DNA of 64,000 nt from a virus (IMGVR_UViG_3300031873_000003:1-64000); one strand, 5' to 3'; numbered from the stretch's first letter, positions 21,056 to 29,758 are shown. Program-made: numbers and translations. The notes: a model not told the origin generated them from the sequence alone.

Positions 21056-23728
21056 ATGGCAGATTCACAATCCAAACAGATTCTCGAACTCTCCCGTATC
21101 CTGGAGACCCTAAATCCTACCGAGTTACGGGAGTTGCAAGACGAGGTTTTGAAGTCGTTGGACCATCCAATATGGACACCGTTGCCGGGTCCGCAAATGG
21201 ATGCGATGAGGAGCGAGGCGGACATTGTGTTCTTCGGGGGGAGCGCTGGCGGTTCCAAGATGCTAGCTCTCGATACTCAGGTTCCCACCCCAGAAGGCTG
21301 GACAACCATAGGAGAAATTCAGGACGGAGATGTTATTTTCTCTGAACTTGGGAAACCGATTCAGGTTTTAAAGACCCATCCAATAGACCCTTCTCCGGTG
21401 AGTTATCGACTCAAATTTGACGATGGTACAGAGATAGATGCCTGTGCGGATCATAGATGGGTGACGTGGACGAAGTCAGATAGACGATATTATCGTGAAA
21501 GATTGAAACAGCGTGATACATTTCCGAACAATTGGGGTTTGTTCAAAACCGAATCCGGGAGAATACTTGGAAAGATAAAAACTACCCTTGAAATTTATAA
21601 ATCAAAACATCTTCGTCATTGTATTCCTTGCGCAAAGCCTCTTGTTTTTAAAGAAGTTAAGCTTCCGATACATCCGTATGTTTTAGGTTATTTATTAGGT
21701 GATGGGGATACAATAGGTGAAGGAAGAGTGGCCTGCAATCCTAATGAGAGAGATGAAATAATTACCATTTTCCAAAAATATGGCTATCCTTGCACACTAC
21801 CTTCAGACAATGGACATTTTTTTGTAAAAGGGATAGGTAAGGTGTGGAGAAAATATGGTCTTTATCTTGGTAAATATATTCCTAAAGAATATCTTAGGGC
21901 TTCTATAGAACAAAGAAGATTATTATTGGCCGGTTTATTTGACAGTGACGGAAGCTGTGTAGAAAGAAAATGCAGTTTTACTAATACAAATTATAAACTA
22001 TGTGAGTCTGTTCTTGAATTGTTGGTCAGTTTAGGAATGAGAGCAAGGATTCAGAGAGGTAACCGAAGGGGAAAATCTAAGTCAAGGAATGAGGCAGATT
22101 CATGGCAGGTATGTACGAGTTCTCCTATTTTTGATATATTCGCCACTCCAAGAAATCTTAATAAATTGAGAAAGATAAATCTATCTCACAAAGGGATTAA
22201 TAGAGCTCGATATATTGTTGACTGCCAACCGATTGAACCTATCCCTATGAGATGTTTGACTGTTGATAATCCAACAGGACTTTATCTTGCCAGTCGTTCA
22301 ATGGTTCCGACACATAATACGGACCTGCTCCTTGGCCTTGCTTTGACGCAACAAAAACGCTCTATAATTTATAGACGAGAGGCAACCCAGACAGTTGCCC
22401 TGGTTGATCGGTTATCGGAAATTCTTGGCACGAGGGATGGGTGGAATGGCCAACAACTCATTTGGAGGATGCCTAATAGACAGATTGAATTTGGGTCCTG
22501 TGCTAATCCGGGAGATGAACAAAAGTGGGCCGGGAGACCACATGATTTTATTGGGTATGATGAACTTACCCAACTGACCGAATTCCAATTTAGATTTCTA
22601 CAAACATGGAATCGTACTACCGATCCCCACCAACGTTGCCGTGTTGTCTGTACCAGCAACCCCCCCACAGACGAGGATGGCCGATGGGTAATTTCTTATT
22701 GGGGTCCATGGCTTGATCCCAAACATCCCCATCCTGCAAAGCCTGGAGAACTTCGATGGTACACAACCATCGATGGCAAGGATGTCGAAGTACCAAGTGG
22801 TGATCCCATCCGGGTCAATGGTGTTCTCGTAAAACCTCTATCGAGGACATTCATTCCCTCAAGAGTCCAGGACAACCCCTTTCTGATGGGCACCAACTAC
22901 GAGGCAATCCTTCAGGCCCTTCCAGAACCCCTGCGATCCCAGATGCTCGAAGGCAATTTTCAGGCAGGTATCAAGGACAGCGAGTGGCAGGTTATCCCTA
23001 CGTCATGGGTCGAGGAGGCCCAGGATCGCTGGTCGGAGGACGGCAAAAAGGGAATGATGGATTCGATGGGGGTGGACGTGGCTCGTGGAGGGATTGACCG
23101 AACCGTAATTTCTACCCGTTTCGGCCCTTGGTATGCCCCGTTGATTTGCTACCCAGGCAGGGAGACACCAGACGGGGGGACGGCAGCAGGGTTGGTGATT
23201 GCTGCTCTTAGAGACGCTGCCCCAATCCATGTCGATATTATCGGGGTTGGCGGGTCACTTTATGATCACCTACGATCCAACAAGATCCATGTGATTGCTG
23301 TCAATGGGTCAAGCGCTCCGCCGGAAGGAAGCACAGATCGAGCAACCCAGAAGATGCGGTTTAGGAACATGAGGTCATACATCTGGTGGCGTTTCAGGGA
23401 AAGCCTGGACCCCAAGACCGGTAACAAGGTCGCCCTACCGCCAGACCCGGAGCTCAAGGCCGATCTGTGTGCTCCATTATGGATGTTGACGCCCAGTGGG
23501 ATTCAGATCGAATCCAAGGAGGATAAGTTTGGTGACGCAGGCGTGAAAATTGCAGGATTAAAAAGAAGGTTAGGTAGGTCGCCGGACAAGGGTGAGGCGG
23601 TAGTCTACTGTTCAATGGCTACCATCCGGCTGGTGAGGCTGGATGAGATGCCTCCTGCCCAAAGGTTAGCACATTCATACGCCGTCAATATCGATCCAAA
23701 TCAGAGATACAAGGGGAATATTAGATGA
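21056..23728 (+). CDS. terL: Terminase large subunit interrupted by an intein
   Basis: Exteins form a TerL: ATPase Walker A GGSAGGSK/T split by the intein, then RSIIYRREATQTVALVDRL, AGRPHDFIGYDEL as Walker B, VVCTSNPPT, and the nuclease start MGVDVARGGIDRT. It powers DNA translocation into the capsid and cuts it. The joined exteins give about 537 residues, normal for the family. Packaging requires splicing, because the ATP-binding loop is interrupted. Overlaps the next gene by four bases. Confidence 0.95.
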   Translation: MADSQSKQILELSRILETLNPTELRELQDEVLKSLDHPIWTPLPGPQMDAMRSEADIVFFGGSAGGSKMLALDTQVPTPEGWTTIGEIQDGDVIFSELGKPIQVLKTHPIDPSPVSYRLKFDDGTEIDACADHRWVTWTKSDRRYYRERLKQRDTFPNNWGLFKTESGRILGKIKTTLEIYKSKHLRHCIPCAKPLVFKEVKLPIHPYVLGYLLGDGDTIGEGRVACNPNERDEIITIFQKYGYPCTLPSDNGHFFVKGIGKVWRKYGLYLGKYIPKEYLRASIEQRRLLLAGLFDSDGSCVERKCSFTNTNYKLCESVLELLVSLGMRARIQRGNRRGKSKSRNEADSWQVCTSSPIFDIFATPRNLNKLRKINLSHKGINRARYIVDCQPIEPIPMRCLTVDNPTGLYLASRSMVPTHNTDLLLGLALTQQKRSIIYRREATQTVALVDRLSEILGTRDGWNGQQLIWRMPNRQIEFGSCANPGDEQKWAGRPHDFIGYDELTQLTEFQFRFLQTWNRTTDPHQRCRVVCTSNPPTDEDGRWVISYWGPWLDPKHPHPAKPGELRWYTTIDGKDVEVPSGDPIRVNGVLVKPLSRTFIPSRVQDNPFLMGTNYEAILQALPEPLRSQMLEGNFQAGIKDSEWQVIPTSWVEEAQDRWSEDGKKGMMDSMGVDVARGGIDRTVISTRFGPWYAPLICYPGRETPDGGTAAGLVIAALRDAAPIHVDIIGVGGSLYDHLRSNKIHVIAVNGSSAPPEGSTDRATQKMRFRNMRSYIWWRFRESLDPKTGNKVALPPDPELKADLCAPLWMLTPSGIQIESKEDKFGDAGVKIAGLKRRLGRSPDKGEAVVYCSMATIRLVRLDEMPPAQRLAHSYAVNIDPNQRYKGNIR
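21260..22318 (+). other. Class 3-like intein with LAGLIDADG endonuclease
   Basis: 353 residues. It begins M-LALDTQVPTPEGWTT, so position 1 is Met rather than Cys, Ser or Ala. Block B contains ADHRW, block F MRCLTV, and block G MVPTHN followed by Thr+1. This gives the Trp-Cys-Thr triplet that defines class 3 inteins, which start splicing from the block F Cys. Two LAGLIDADG motifs (VLGYLLGDGD and LLLAGLFDSDGS) mark an endonuclease. More AT-rich than the exteins. Confidence 0.85.
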
Positions 23729-24129
23729 AGGAACAACGGATGACGTTTGAGGAATTTAAGGCTCTGCTGCACAGTATGCAGATGCAGGAGGTCGATATCA
23801 GTGAGTCCAAGGGGAGAGAGTATGGCCTTGGATACCGGACATCCAATTTTCGCAGGCTTGGAGAAGAGGTCAAGATCACGTGTCCGCATTGTGGTCACGA
23901 GCATGGTATCGGGCCATTCGTAGTTTTGTGGGTGTTTATGAAAAAACATTTGGATGCGATCCTGAGTTACGTCAATGGTCGCCGGGAAGGATTGTCCGAA
24001 AGTATCGATAGCAGGGTCCTGGATGTGCGCCTCTACGCAATGCTGTTCGAGGCCCTGGTGGAGGAGGAGAGGAACAATGTCAAATTGGAAAGCGGTATTC
24101 CGAAACAAAAAGAGACGTCCGCAGGATGA
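23725..24129 (+). CDS. Hypothetical phage protein with zinc finger
   Basis: Starts in a four-base overlap with terL. VKITCPHCGHEHGIG (CxxC with His) suggests a metal site; the rest is helical. Conserved position behind terL is common in phages but no role is known. Confidence 0.55.
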   Translation: MKEQRMTFEEFKALLHSMQMQEVDISESKGREYGLGYRTSNFRRLGEEVKITCPHCGHEHGIGPFVVLWVFMKKHLDAILSYVNGRREGLSESIDSRVLDVRLYAMLFEALVEEERNNVKLESGIPKQKETSAG

Positions 24130-24289
24130 GGGTTTTGCGTGTTGTGGTGGGTGCGATGCCAAGGTCTATGGGGACGGGATTCATAAGGTAGGCCCCAAGA
24201 ACGGGATATGCACCTGTCCCTCCTGCGTATCCAAGACCGTCTCTCATGCCTACAGAGAGAATTACCGGGAGATTTTTGGACATGATTGA
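24077..24289 (+). CDS. Small zinc-binding protein
   Basis: ATG at 24077 follows GAGGAGGAGAGGA. Contains CCGGC and CTCPSC, four or more cysteines in ribbon spacing, and ends YRENYREIFGHD. It overlaps the previous gene by 53 bases in another frame. Function unknown. Confidence 0.55.
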   Translation: MSNWKAVFRNKKRRPQDEGFACCGGCDAKVYGDGIHKVGPKNGICTCPSCVSKTVSHAYRENYREIFGHD

Positions 24290-24532
24290 GGTTGAGTAAT
24301 TGTTGAGAACGGATAGGTGCCACAACACCGAAAAGCCAGAATCCCCTCTTCCTGGCCTGCCGTTCTTTTATTACTTTAAAAAAAAGGACAAAAGAACGAT
24401 AAAGAGGTTTTCTCAGGACCCCTCATTTGAAAAGAATTAAGTCTGTGGTTGTGAGTGAGACAGTGGTTTACTTGGGGCTGCTTTTTTTCGAGAGCCACCT
24501 CGCAGGACGTTTCTAATGTCCCTCGATTCCCC
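24290..24532. other. Non-coding region with a long inverted repeat
   Basis: No gene seen. CGTTCTTTT (24361-24369) pairs with AAAAGAACG (24390-24398), extended by CCTCTT...AAGAGG outside (about 24346-24408). It could be a structured leader, a terminator read weakly in either direction, or a small RNA. Confidence 0.35.
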
Positions 24533-24640
24533 TCATATCTTTGTCAACCGCCACAACGGTTCTAAGGAGTAGTCTTTCCCCAGGCATCGCTGCTTTTTTC
24601 TGGTTCGGGGGATCGTCAATTCAATCGCCCATACTCCCAT
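24533..24640 (-). CDS. Possible 35-aa leftward peptide
   Basis: GAGGTG lies six bases before the ATG; the peptide is basic (MGVWAIELTIPRTRKKQRCL). It would be transcribed from the leftward promoter at 24893-24921 if the terminator at 24737 is read through. Weak evidence. Confidence 0.25.
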   Translation of the reverse strand: MGVWAIELTIPRTRKKQRCLGKDYSLEPLWRLTKI

Positions 24641-24701
24641 AGTCTCACCTCTTTTGGGATACCCTTGTCTTTGATTATCTCTTATTTTACGTAAGAGTGG
24701 T

Positions 24702-24872
24702 TCAGATCAAACAGGTTAAGACTGAACCGTTTAGACAAAAAAATCCCCAAAGGATTTCTCCCCTGGGGATTGAAAGAAAAGGGACAATAAGTAAATATAG
24801 GAGCGGCAGGGTGATAAGTCCTGCACTTGAAACGCTAGAATAGCTAACTTTGGTTGGGTTATCAGCCCTCAT
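24702..24872 (-). CDS. Possible 56-aa leftward membrane peptide
   Basis: AGGAG seven bases before the ATG. It begins MRADNPTKVSYSSVSSAGLI followed by a hydrophobic stretch (LPLLYLLIVPFL). Behind a leftward promoter in the middle of the rightward late region. The 3' third overlaps a terminator hairpin, so the alternative is a short untranslated RNA. Confidence 0.35.
   Translation of the reverse strand: MRADNPTKVSYSSVSSAGLITLPLLYLLIVPFLSIPRGEILWGFFCLNGSVLTCLI
24737..24771 (-). terminator. Leftward Rho-independent terminator
   Basis: AATCCCC...GGGGATT (24765-24771 with 24742-24748) followed on the minus strand by TTTTTTT (24737-24743). Confidence 0.6.
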
Positions 24873-24892
24873 ATAATTACTCCTATAATTAA

Positions 24893-24921
24893 CTAATACA
24901 ATATATTTTAAACTTTGTCAA
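24893..24921 (-). promoter_or_regulatory. Leftward promoter
   Basis: TTGACA (24916-24921, minus strand), 17 bases, TATTAG (24893-24898). Divergent from the promoter at 24953. Confidence 0.5.
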
Positions 24922-24952
24922 GTCTTTTTTCACGGACGTCTAAAAAAAACCC

Positions 24953-24981
24953 TTGACAAATTTCTAGAACTGTGATATGGA
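24953..24981 (+). promoter_or_regulatory. Rightward promoter before the portal operon
   Basis: TTGACA (24953-24958), 17 bases, TATGGA (24976-24981). The -35 is perfect, the -10 weak. Confidence 0.5.
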
Positions 24982-24987
24982 TAATTC

Positions 24988-25131
24988 GTGCAATCAAGCT
25001 CTCAAGAGGGAGATGTCATTGACCTGCTAAAACATCTAACCAGGCAGGACGTCATTGACCTGCTGAAACATTTAGAGGGATTTAAGAGGAAGCTAAGGAA
25101 GCTTCTTGATCGAGATAGCGCAGGTAAGTAA
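24988..25131 (+). CDS. Possible leaderless 47-aa protein
   Basis: A GTG lies exactly at the expected transcription start, seven bases past the -10. It encodes a helical, charged peptide with an internal repeat DVIDLLKHL (9-17 and 21-29), which is also visible as DNA repeats. It is followed by a strong terminator at 25169, so promoter, ORF and terminator form a separate small unit. No family known. Confidence 0.4.
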   Translation: MQSSSQEGDVIDLLKHLTRQDVIDLLKHLEGFKRKLRKLLDRDSAGK

Positions 25132-25168
25132 AGCGCACCCCTAACTCTCTAAAGGTATGCGGGATACG

Positions 25169-25206
25169 AAGGGACGATGGATTAAAATCTGTCGTCCCTT
25201 TTTTTA
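25169..25206 (+). terminator. Rho-independent terminator
   Basis: AAGGGACGA (25169-25177) pairs with TCGTCCCTT (25192-25200), followed by TTTTTATT. It closes the small unit upstream of the portal gene. Confidence 0.8.
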
Positions 25207-25230
25207 TTGGCATGAAGGAGAAATAGCAAA

Positions 25231-27078
25231 TTGGCCGAAGATTGGGATTCTCAAGAGATTGGCGAAAGGACTGAAGCTGCCGAGGCGATCGGAACCGAAG
25301 ACCCTGGCTTATTCGTTGACTTTGCCCACGATGCGATTTCAGCCTCGGAGCAGGCCAACAGAGACGTTCGATACCTCTGGGATCGCTGTCTGGATGCTTA
25401 CAAGGGAAAAATCGACTACTCGGAGAAGGATGGTTGGCAGGCCAAAATGACCACCGGGGACATGAACTCTACGGTCAAACAGGGCGTGGCCATCATCAGG
25501 AAGGCTCTCCGTCAACCTGACTGGTATAGCATCGAAGGTCAGGGCGAAGAAGACAAGAAGTGGGCCAACTTTTTTCGAGAGTCATTTGATTTCTGGCTTA
25601 ACCCTCAACATGCGTCGTTCAATCTTCGTTTCTCGGATGCCTGCGAGTTAGGCTTTGCGATAGGGCAATCCCATGAGATGATACCCATGTGGGTGCCGGG
25701 GAAAGGGTTGATATTCAACTTAGTGCCACCCTGGCAGATCTACAGAGACCCCGATGCAATCCCAAGAGACCCGTGGTCAGGCGATTACTGGATTCATGTC
25801 GAGTGGCTTGACCTGTGGAAGGTCAAGGAACTTGGCAATGGTAATAGTCGCTACGTTCGGTTAGATGAGGTGACGGCGAACGAAGGCGCATGGGGACAGG
25901 AGACGATTGAGAAAAAATCGAGGAGAAAGGGCCAGTATTACCAGCGTAGTTCGTTCAGACATGCTTGCAAGGTCATCGAACACTGGGGGGTGGTCTTAGA
26001 TAAACGTGGAGACCTCCTGTTGGATAATGCCAGGTTTACGATTGCCGGGGACGTTTTGATCCGTAACCCTGAGCCAAACCCCTTTGTTAATTTGAAGTGG
26101 CCAGGAGTGGCGTTTTCTCCTCTGCCAGACCTTTTTTCATTTGAGGGGCATGGCGTCATCGAAACCTCCTTGTTGCTCTGGTTGAATACGTGCAACTTGA
26201 TGAGCCTACACCTGGACGACCTTTCCTGGCGAGTGAACAAGCTTCGAGAGATCGATAGGATGGACTTGGAAGACCCGACAGACGTTGCCATGTGGCCCGG
26301 AAAGACAGTGTTTAGGTCGAGGGATGCCAAGTCCCCTCCTGGTCAACCGATTGTAAAGGAAATCTATACCAACCCAACTACCAACGAGACCCTCGCTACA
26401 CTCCAACATTGGGATCAACGCCGAGAGAATTCAAGCTTCGTAAATCAGTTTGTTGCAGGCCAGAGAGGCACTAGAACCCAGATCACCAAGGGCGAGGTGG
26501 AAATTAAGACCAGCCAGTCCATGACTATATTTGATTCGATAGGAGAAGACGTTGAGGACGGGGCGGTTAACATCATGAGGGCTGCCCTTGAGGTGCTAAT
26601 CCTGAACTGGTCGGAGTTGTCAGACCCCACCGTTAGCAGGGTTATGCAAAACAACCCCGTTGCCCAAGAATTTGCCGAGATGCCGCCGGAAGCAAGAAGA
26701 GAACTTCTGCGTGCCAACTGCGATATCAAGATTATGGGCATATCAGCACAAATCAAAAACAGCGAGCTTATTCCGAGATATCAGGCGTTGATGAAGCAAG
26801 CGGAAAGCATGATGTTCAGTAAATATTTCCGGCCCTACAATTTACTCAAGCACGAAGTCAATGCGTTTGGGTTTTATGAACCTGATTTTATAGTCAACGA
26901 TGACGAAGCGGTTATGTTGGATCAACCTCCTCCTGTTCAACCGGAAATGGGAGGGGAGCAGCCGGCACCGACAGATCAGATGGGTTCCTTAATGGGACAA
27001 GAGGCACAGGCAGGGGAGCAACCTGGTGTGTCGGCCGTGTTGCCACCGGGATCAATTCCTATGGAACCACAAGCCTAA
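25231..27078 (+). CDS. Portal protein
   Basis: At 615 residues it is of usual size for podovirus/P22-like portals. Recognisable blocks: TTGDMNSTVKQGVAIIRKAL, FSDACELGFAIGQSHEMIP, VPPWQIYRDPDA, TSLLLWLNTCNLMSLHLDDL, GQRGTRTQITKGEVEIKTSQ. It forms the dodecameric gate for DNA at one capsid vertex. Start is TTG with GGAG about 12 bases upstream. The C-terminal 50 residues are Pro/Gly/Gln-rich. Follows the terminase genes after a promoter-containing gap. Confidence 0.85.
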   Translation: MAEDWDSQEIGERTEAAEAIGTEDPGLFVDFAHDAISASEQANRDVRYLWDRCLDAYKGKIDYSEKDGWQAKMTTGDMNSTVKQGVAIIRKALRQPDWYSIEGQGEEDKKWANFFRESFDFWLNPQHASFNLRFSDACELGFAIGQSHEMIPMWVPGKGLIFNLVPPWQIYRDPDAIPRDPWSGDYWIHVEWLDLWKVKELGNGNSRYVRLDEVTANEGAWGQETIEKKSRRKGQYYQRSSFRHACKVIEHWGVVLDKRGDLLLDNARFTIAGDVLIRNPEPNPFVNLKWPGVAFSPLPDLFSFEGHGVIETSLLLWLNTCNLMSLHLDDLSWRVNKLREIDRMDLEDPTDVAMWPGKTVFRSRDAKSPPGQPIVKEIYTNPTTNETLATLQHWDQRRENSSFVNQFVAGQRGTRTQITKGEVEIKTSQSMTIFDSIGEDVEDGAVNIMRAALEVLILNWSELSDPTVSRVMQNNPVAQEFAEMPPEARRELLRANCDIKIMGISAQIKNSELIPRYQALMKQAESMMFSKYFRPYNLLKHEVNAFGFYEPDFIVNDDEAVMLDQPPPVQPEMGGEQPAPTDQMGSLMGQEAQAGEQPGVSAVLPPGSIPMEPQA

Positions 27079-27091
27079 AAAAGGAGACAAA

Positions 27092-27883
27092 ATGGGAAAG
27101 CGACAATTGACGCCATTTGCAACAGAGGTTTTGGAGATCGGGTCAACGGCGGTTGGGTTGAGTTCCGATAAGTATTTACTCGGAGACTGCGTGATTGATG
27201 GGGGGTTTGAGATATGGACGTCGGCGACCGTCCCCAGGTTTTGGACGACCTCCGTTGCGGTTGGTTCAACGGTAGATCGTGGAGCCACGGTCAAGGCCGG
27301 GACGTATAGTCTCCAGTTGACTATTGATGGAGCAGAGTCAAACGCCAGCGCTTCCCAAGCAATTAGGATGAGTCCTGGGGGACATTATACTCTGGATTTC
27401 TACTACCGGAACTCTGGGGCGAACAAAACCGCAAAGGTGACGATTGCGGATTCGGGTTCCAATAAGTATCTCACAAGCGCAGGTGAATGGCAGACGTCAG
27501 CCACCTACATCACCCTACCCAATTCTAACGCAGCATGGACGCAATATACCCTTACATTTCCGTCACATGGGTTGTATACCGATTACACCATTACGTTTGC
27601 TAACCTGGTCGCTCTTTCATCCAACATCTTCATCGATTCTGTCAGGTTGGTAGAGGCCGAGACAGGGAGACCTATTTTCCCTCAACCAGCCATAGAAGCC
27701 TTTGGGGTATTGGAGACAGCGCAAATTCGATTCTCAAAAAATAATACCCCCACTACAACCATAGGCCAATTGTTAGAGATTGGACAGAACTATACCTTCG
27801 AAAACATTGATGATATCATGAAGTTTAAGGCAATCAGGACAGGGGCAACGTCGGGATTGATGACGGTCGAGTATAGACGGTGA
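27092..27883 (+). CDS. Structural protein with carbohydrate-binding-like domain
   Basis: AAAGGAG precedes MGKRQLTPFATEVLEIGSTA. Residues 40-200 resemble a CBM-type jelly roll: DGGFEIWTSATVPRFWTTS, GTYSLQLTIDG, HYTLDFYYRNSG, TLTFPSHG. It may sit on the capsid or fibre surface and bind sugars. A longer frame from 27026 overlaps the portal. Confidence 0.6.
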   Translation: MGKRQLTPFATEVLEIGSTAVGLSSDKYLLGDCVIDGGFEIWTSATVPRFWTTSVAVGSTVDRGATVKAGTYSLQLTIDGAESNASASQAIRMSPGGHYTLDFYYRNSGANKTAKVTIADSGSNKYLTSAGEWQTSATYITLPNSNAAWTQYTLTFPSHGLYTDYTITFANLVALSSNIFIDSVRLVEAETGRPIFPQPAIEAFGVLETAQIRFSKNNTPTTTIGQLLEIGQNYTFENIDDIMKFKAIRTGATSGLMTVEYRR

Positions 27884-27907
27884 ACCTTTTGAAAAGGAGA
27901 AAACAAA

Positions 27908-28612
27908 ATGTCAAAGCATGGTCCGATAGGTGGGGAGTCATGGAGAAGCACGGTCATTACTGGTTACGATAGCTCGGCAGTCAGTCAAAATAAAGACGGA
28001 TCGTTAATGGAGAGGTTGGAGGAACTCCGAAACCTTGTGATGTTGGGAGCGGTCGTTGGTTCCCGAAGTCAAAGTCCGTCAGTATCACCGTCAACGTCTC
28101 CGTCTGCCAGTCCATCCTTGAGTCCGTCAACCAGTCCATCCAAGAGTCCGTCGGCCAGTCCATCCAAGAGTCCGTCTGTCTCACCTTCGGCGTCGCCTTC
28201 CTTGAGTCCATCAGCTTCCGTGTCTCCATCGGCTTCGCCGTCCTTAAGCCCATCGGCCTCCGTGTCACCATCAACGAGTCCGTCAGTTTCTCCTTCTGTG
28301 TCACCTTCTGCATCACCATCCTTAAGTCCGTCGGCTTCGGTATCTCCCTCGGCTTCACCATCCTTGAGTCCGTCGGCTTCCGTATCACCGTCTACGAGTC
28401 CTTCGGTCTCACCTTCCACATCTCCATCACTAAGCCCGTCGGCTTCTGTGTCACCATCTGGATCTCCCTCCTTGAGTCCGTCGGTTTCACCTTCGGGATC
28501 GCCATCATTGAGTCCTTCGGTTTCACCTTCGGGATCGCCATCATTGAGTCCCTCGACCAGTCCATCCAAGAGTCCGTCGGCCAGTCCGTCATTATCCCCA
28601 TCCGGAGCTTGA
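27908..28612 (+). CDS. Ser-Pro repeat protein 1
   Basis: AAAAGGAG precedes MSKHGPIGGESWRSTVITGY; about 55 unique residues are followed by about 44 SPSx tetrads (x = A, L, V, T, K, G) to the end. The tract is likely an ext extended, rigid polyproline-like stalk, rich in hydroxyls that could be glycosylated. Three larger proteins in the window share it. The gene ends next to TnpB debris, so the C-terminus may be truncated. The long open frame on the opposite strand is a by-product of the repeat. Confidence 0.7.
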   Translation: MSKHGPIGGESWRSTVITGYDSSAVSQNKDGSLMERLEELRNLVMLGAVVGSRSQSPSVSPSTSPSASPSLSPSTSPSKSPSASPSKSPSVSPSASPSLSPSASVSPSASPSLSPSASVSPSTSPSVSPSVSPSASPSLSPSASVSPSASPSLSPSASVSPSTSPSVSPSTSPSLSPSASVSPSGSPSLSPSVSPSGSPSLSPSVSPSGSPSLSPSTSPSKSPSASPSLSPSGA

Positions 28613-28613
28613 T

Positions 28614-28841
28614 ATGGGAATAGAAAAGAAAGTGAAATACGTCGAACCTGATTCAAGAAATTCCATCAGGACTTGTTTGTCGTGCGGCGCTTTGTCGGGG
28701 CCGCAAGGATGGGCAGGACTGTCGGTAAGAGAATGGGTGTGTTCGGCATGTGGTGCCGTGTGGGATCGAGACGTAAATTCGGCCCTAAACACCCTTATCG
28801 GGGCGGGTGCCGCCCACGAGGTGCATCATGCAGCAGCATGA
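28614..28841 (+). pseudogene. TnpB C-terminal fragment 1
   Basis: Encodes only the zinc finger and last catalytic region of TnpB: RTCLSCGALSGPQGWAGLSV, then REWVCSACGAVWDRDVNSAL. The RuvC I and II regions are missing. Begins two bases after the Ser-Pro protein stop. Confidence 0.8.
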
Positions 28842-29010
28842 TTGCAGTCAGGAATCTGCTGGGCTTCAGCCCAAGCAGAGGCTCAATGGGCTTGTGGTAA
28901 GGCAATGGTGCTGTAGTGCTTGTGGGGCACATCATGACAGGGATCAAAACTTTGCCAAGAACGCACTATTTGCTGCGCTCGGAACGAGCGTCGAGAAGGA
29001 GGCAGCGTAA
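28807..29010 (+). pseudogene. TnpB C-terminal fragment 2
   Basis: A second, partly overlapping fragment in another frame: LNGLVVRQWCCSACGAHHDR followed by DQNFAKN. It ends with the element's 3' hairpins at 28976-29053. Two TnpB 3' ends thus lie in tandem. Confidence 0.75.
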
Positions 29011-29053
29011 TGGTTGCTTCCAACAGGAATCCCCCGGCTTTAGCCGTGGGGAG
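28976..29053 (+). ncRNA. Omega-RNA-like 3' end (copy c)
   Basis: CGCTC-GGAAC-GAGCG (28976-28990) is followed about 40 bases later by the right-end palindrome CCCCCGGCTTTAGCCGTGGGG and gaggttcaa. The 5-bp stem with a GGANN loop recurs in copies d, e, f and in the intact tnpB. Confidence 0.6.
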
Positions 29054-29148
29054 GTTCAAACAGAAGAAAGATAAGGGGGACAAAGAAAAACTTAATAGAT
29101 ACCGCATTATAGAAAAAGCACGTCTTTTGCGGCCAACAAGGAGAAGTG

Positions 29149-29436
29149 ATGAAATCAGGTTGCCAAACTACACGACCTCATACTCCCTATACGTCAAGAA
29201 AGCAGGCGATTGCAGGTAACATAGCGCTGGCGGCAAGGGAAGGGAGTATCCCTAAGTCGAAGTTGAAGGGTGCGTCCAGGGAGATGGCTAAGGGAATGAC
29301 ACTCAAAGAATTGAGAGGTCACTCAAAGGAGGCCGCCGGGAAGAACCTGCCCTACGCCGTGACGAGGCCGATACTTAAAGCAAAAAACATCCCACTAAGG
29401 GGATATTCTAATATCGGAAAGGAGAACAAAAGATGA
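29149..29436 (+). CDS. Hypothetical basic protein
   Basis: AAGGAG upstream; start MKSGCQTTRPHTPYTSRKQA. Lys-rich, with MTLKELRGHSKEAAGKNLPY near the middle. Overlaps the next gene by four bases. Possibly a small virion or DNA-binding protein; unproven. Confidence 0.55.
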   Translation: MKSGCQTTRPHTPYTSRKQAIAGNIALAAREGSIPKSKLKGASREMAKGMTLKELRGHSKEAAGKNLPYAVTRPILKAKNIPLRGYSNIGKENKR

Positions 29437-29654
29437 AAGGTAAAAAAGGATTAGGAAATTTGGATCTTATGGGTTCTATGGGGGGGCCTTCTTCGAGAGC
29501 ATCATTACCGCCTCCTATGTCAATGCCCCCGATGAAGCGTGCGCCAGTCATGAAACAAAAGGGAACGCCATTGTCGGGGTTCGCTCCTGCACCCAGGAAG
29601 GCAAAGAAAAAGATTCGGAAGGGGTCTGGGATGCCTCCTGGATTGATGATTTAA
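29433..29654 (+). CDS. Small Met/Pro/Lys-rich protein
   Basis: MKGKKGLGNLDLMGSMGGPS at the start and KQKGTPLSGFAPAPRKAKKK near the end. The latter resembles KMKGSALSGFMPEAKKLKK of the 29808 gene, so the two are distant paralogues. Disordered by composition. Function unknown. Confidence 0.5.
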   Translation: MKGKKGLGNLDLMGSMGGPSSRASLPPPMSMPPMKRAPVMKQKGTPLSGFAPAPRKAKKKIRKGSGMPPGLMI

Positions 29655-29758
29655 CGCTGAATCAAAGCCACCGGGGGAACCTCGGGAAGAGCGGCCAGAG
29701 GTGTCGTGTAGCAATGCGAACCAATGAAGGTCGAACCATGTTTTTTGTGGAGTTCAAC

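Noticed and set aside
21056-23728. Diversity-generating retroelement near fibre or terminase genes
   Set aside because: No reverse transcriptase and no adenine-biased template/variable repeat pair were seen.
24290-24986. tRNA or rRNA gene in the gene-free stretch
   Set aside because: No cloverleaf, T-loop or conserved rRNA words could be found here or elsewhere in the window.
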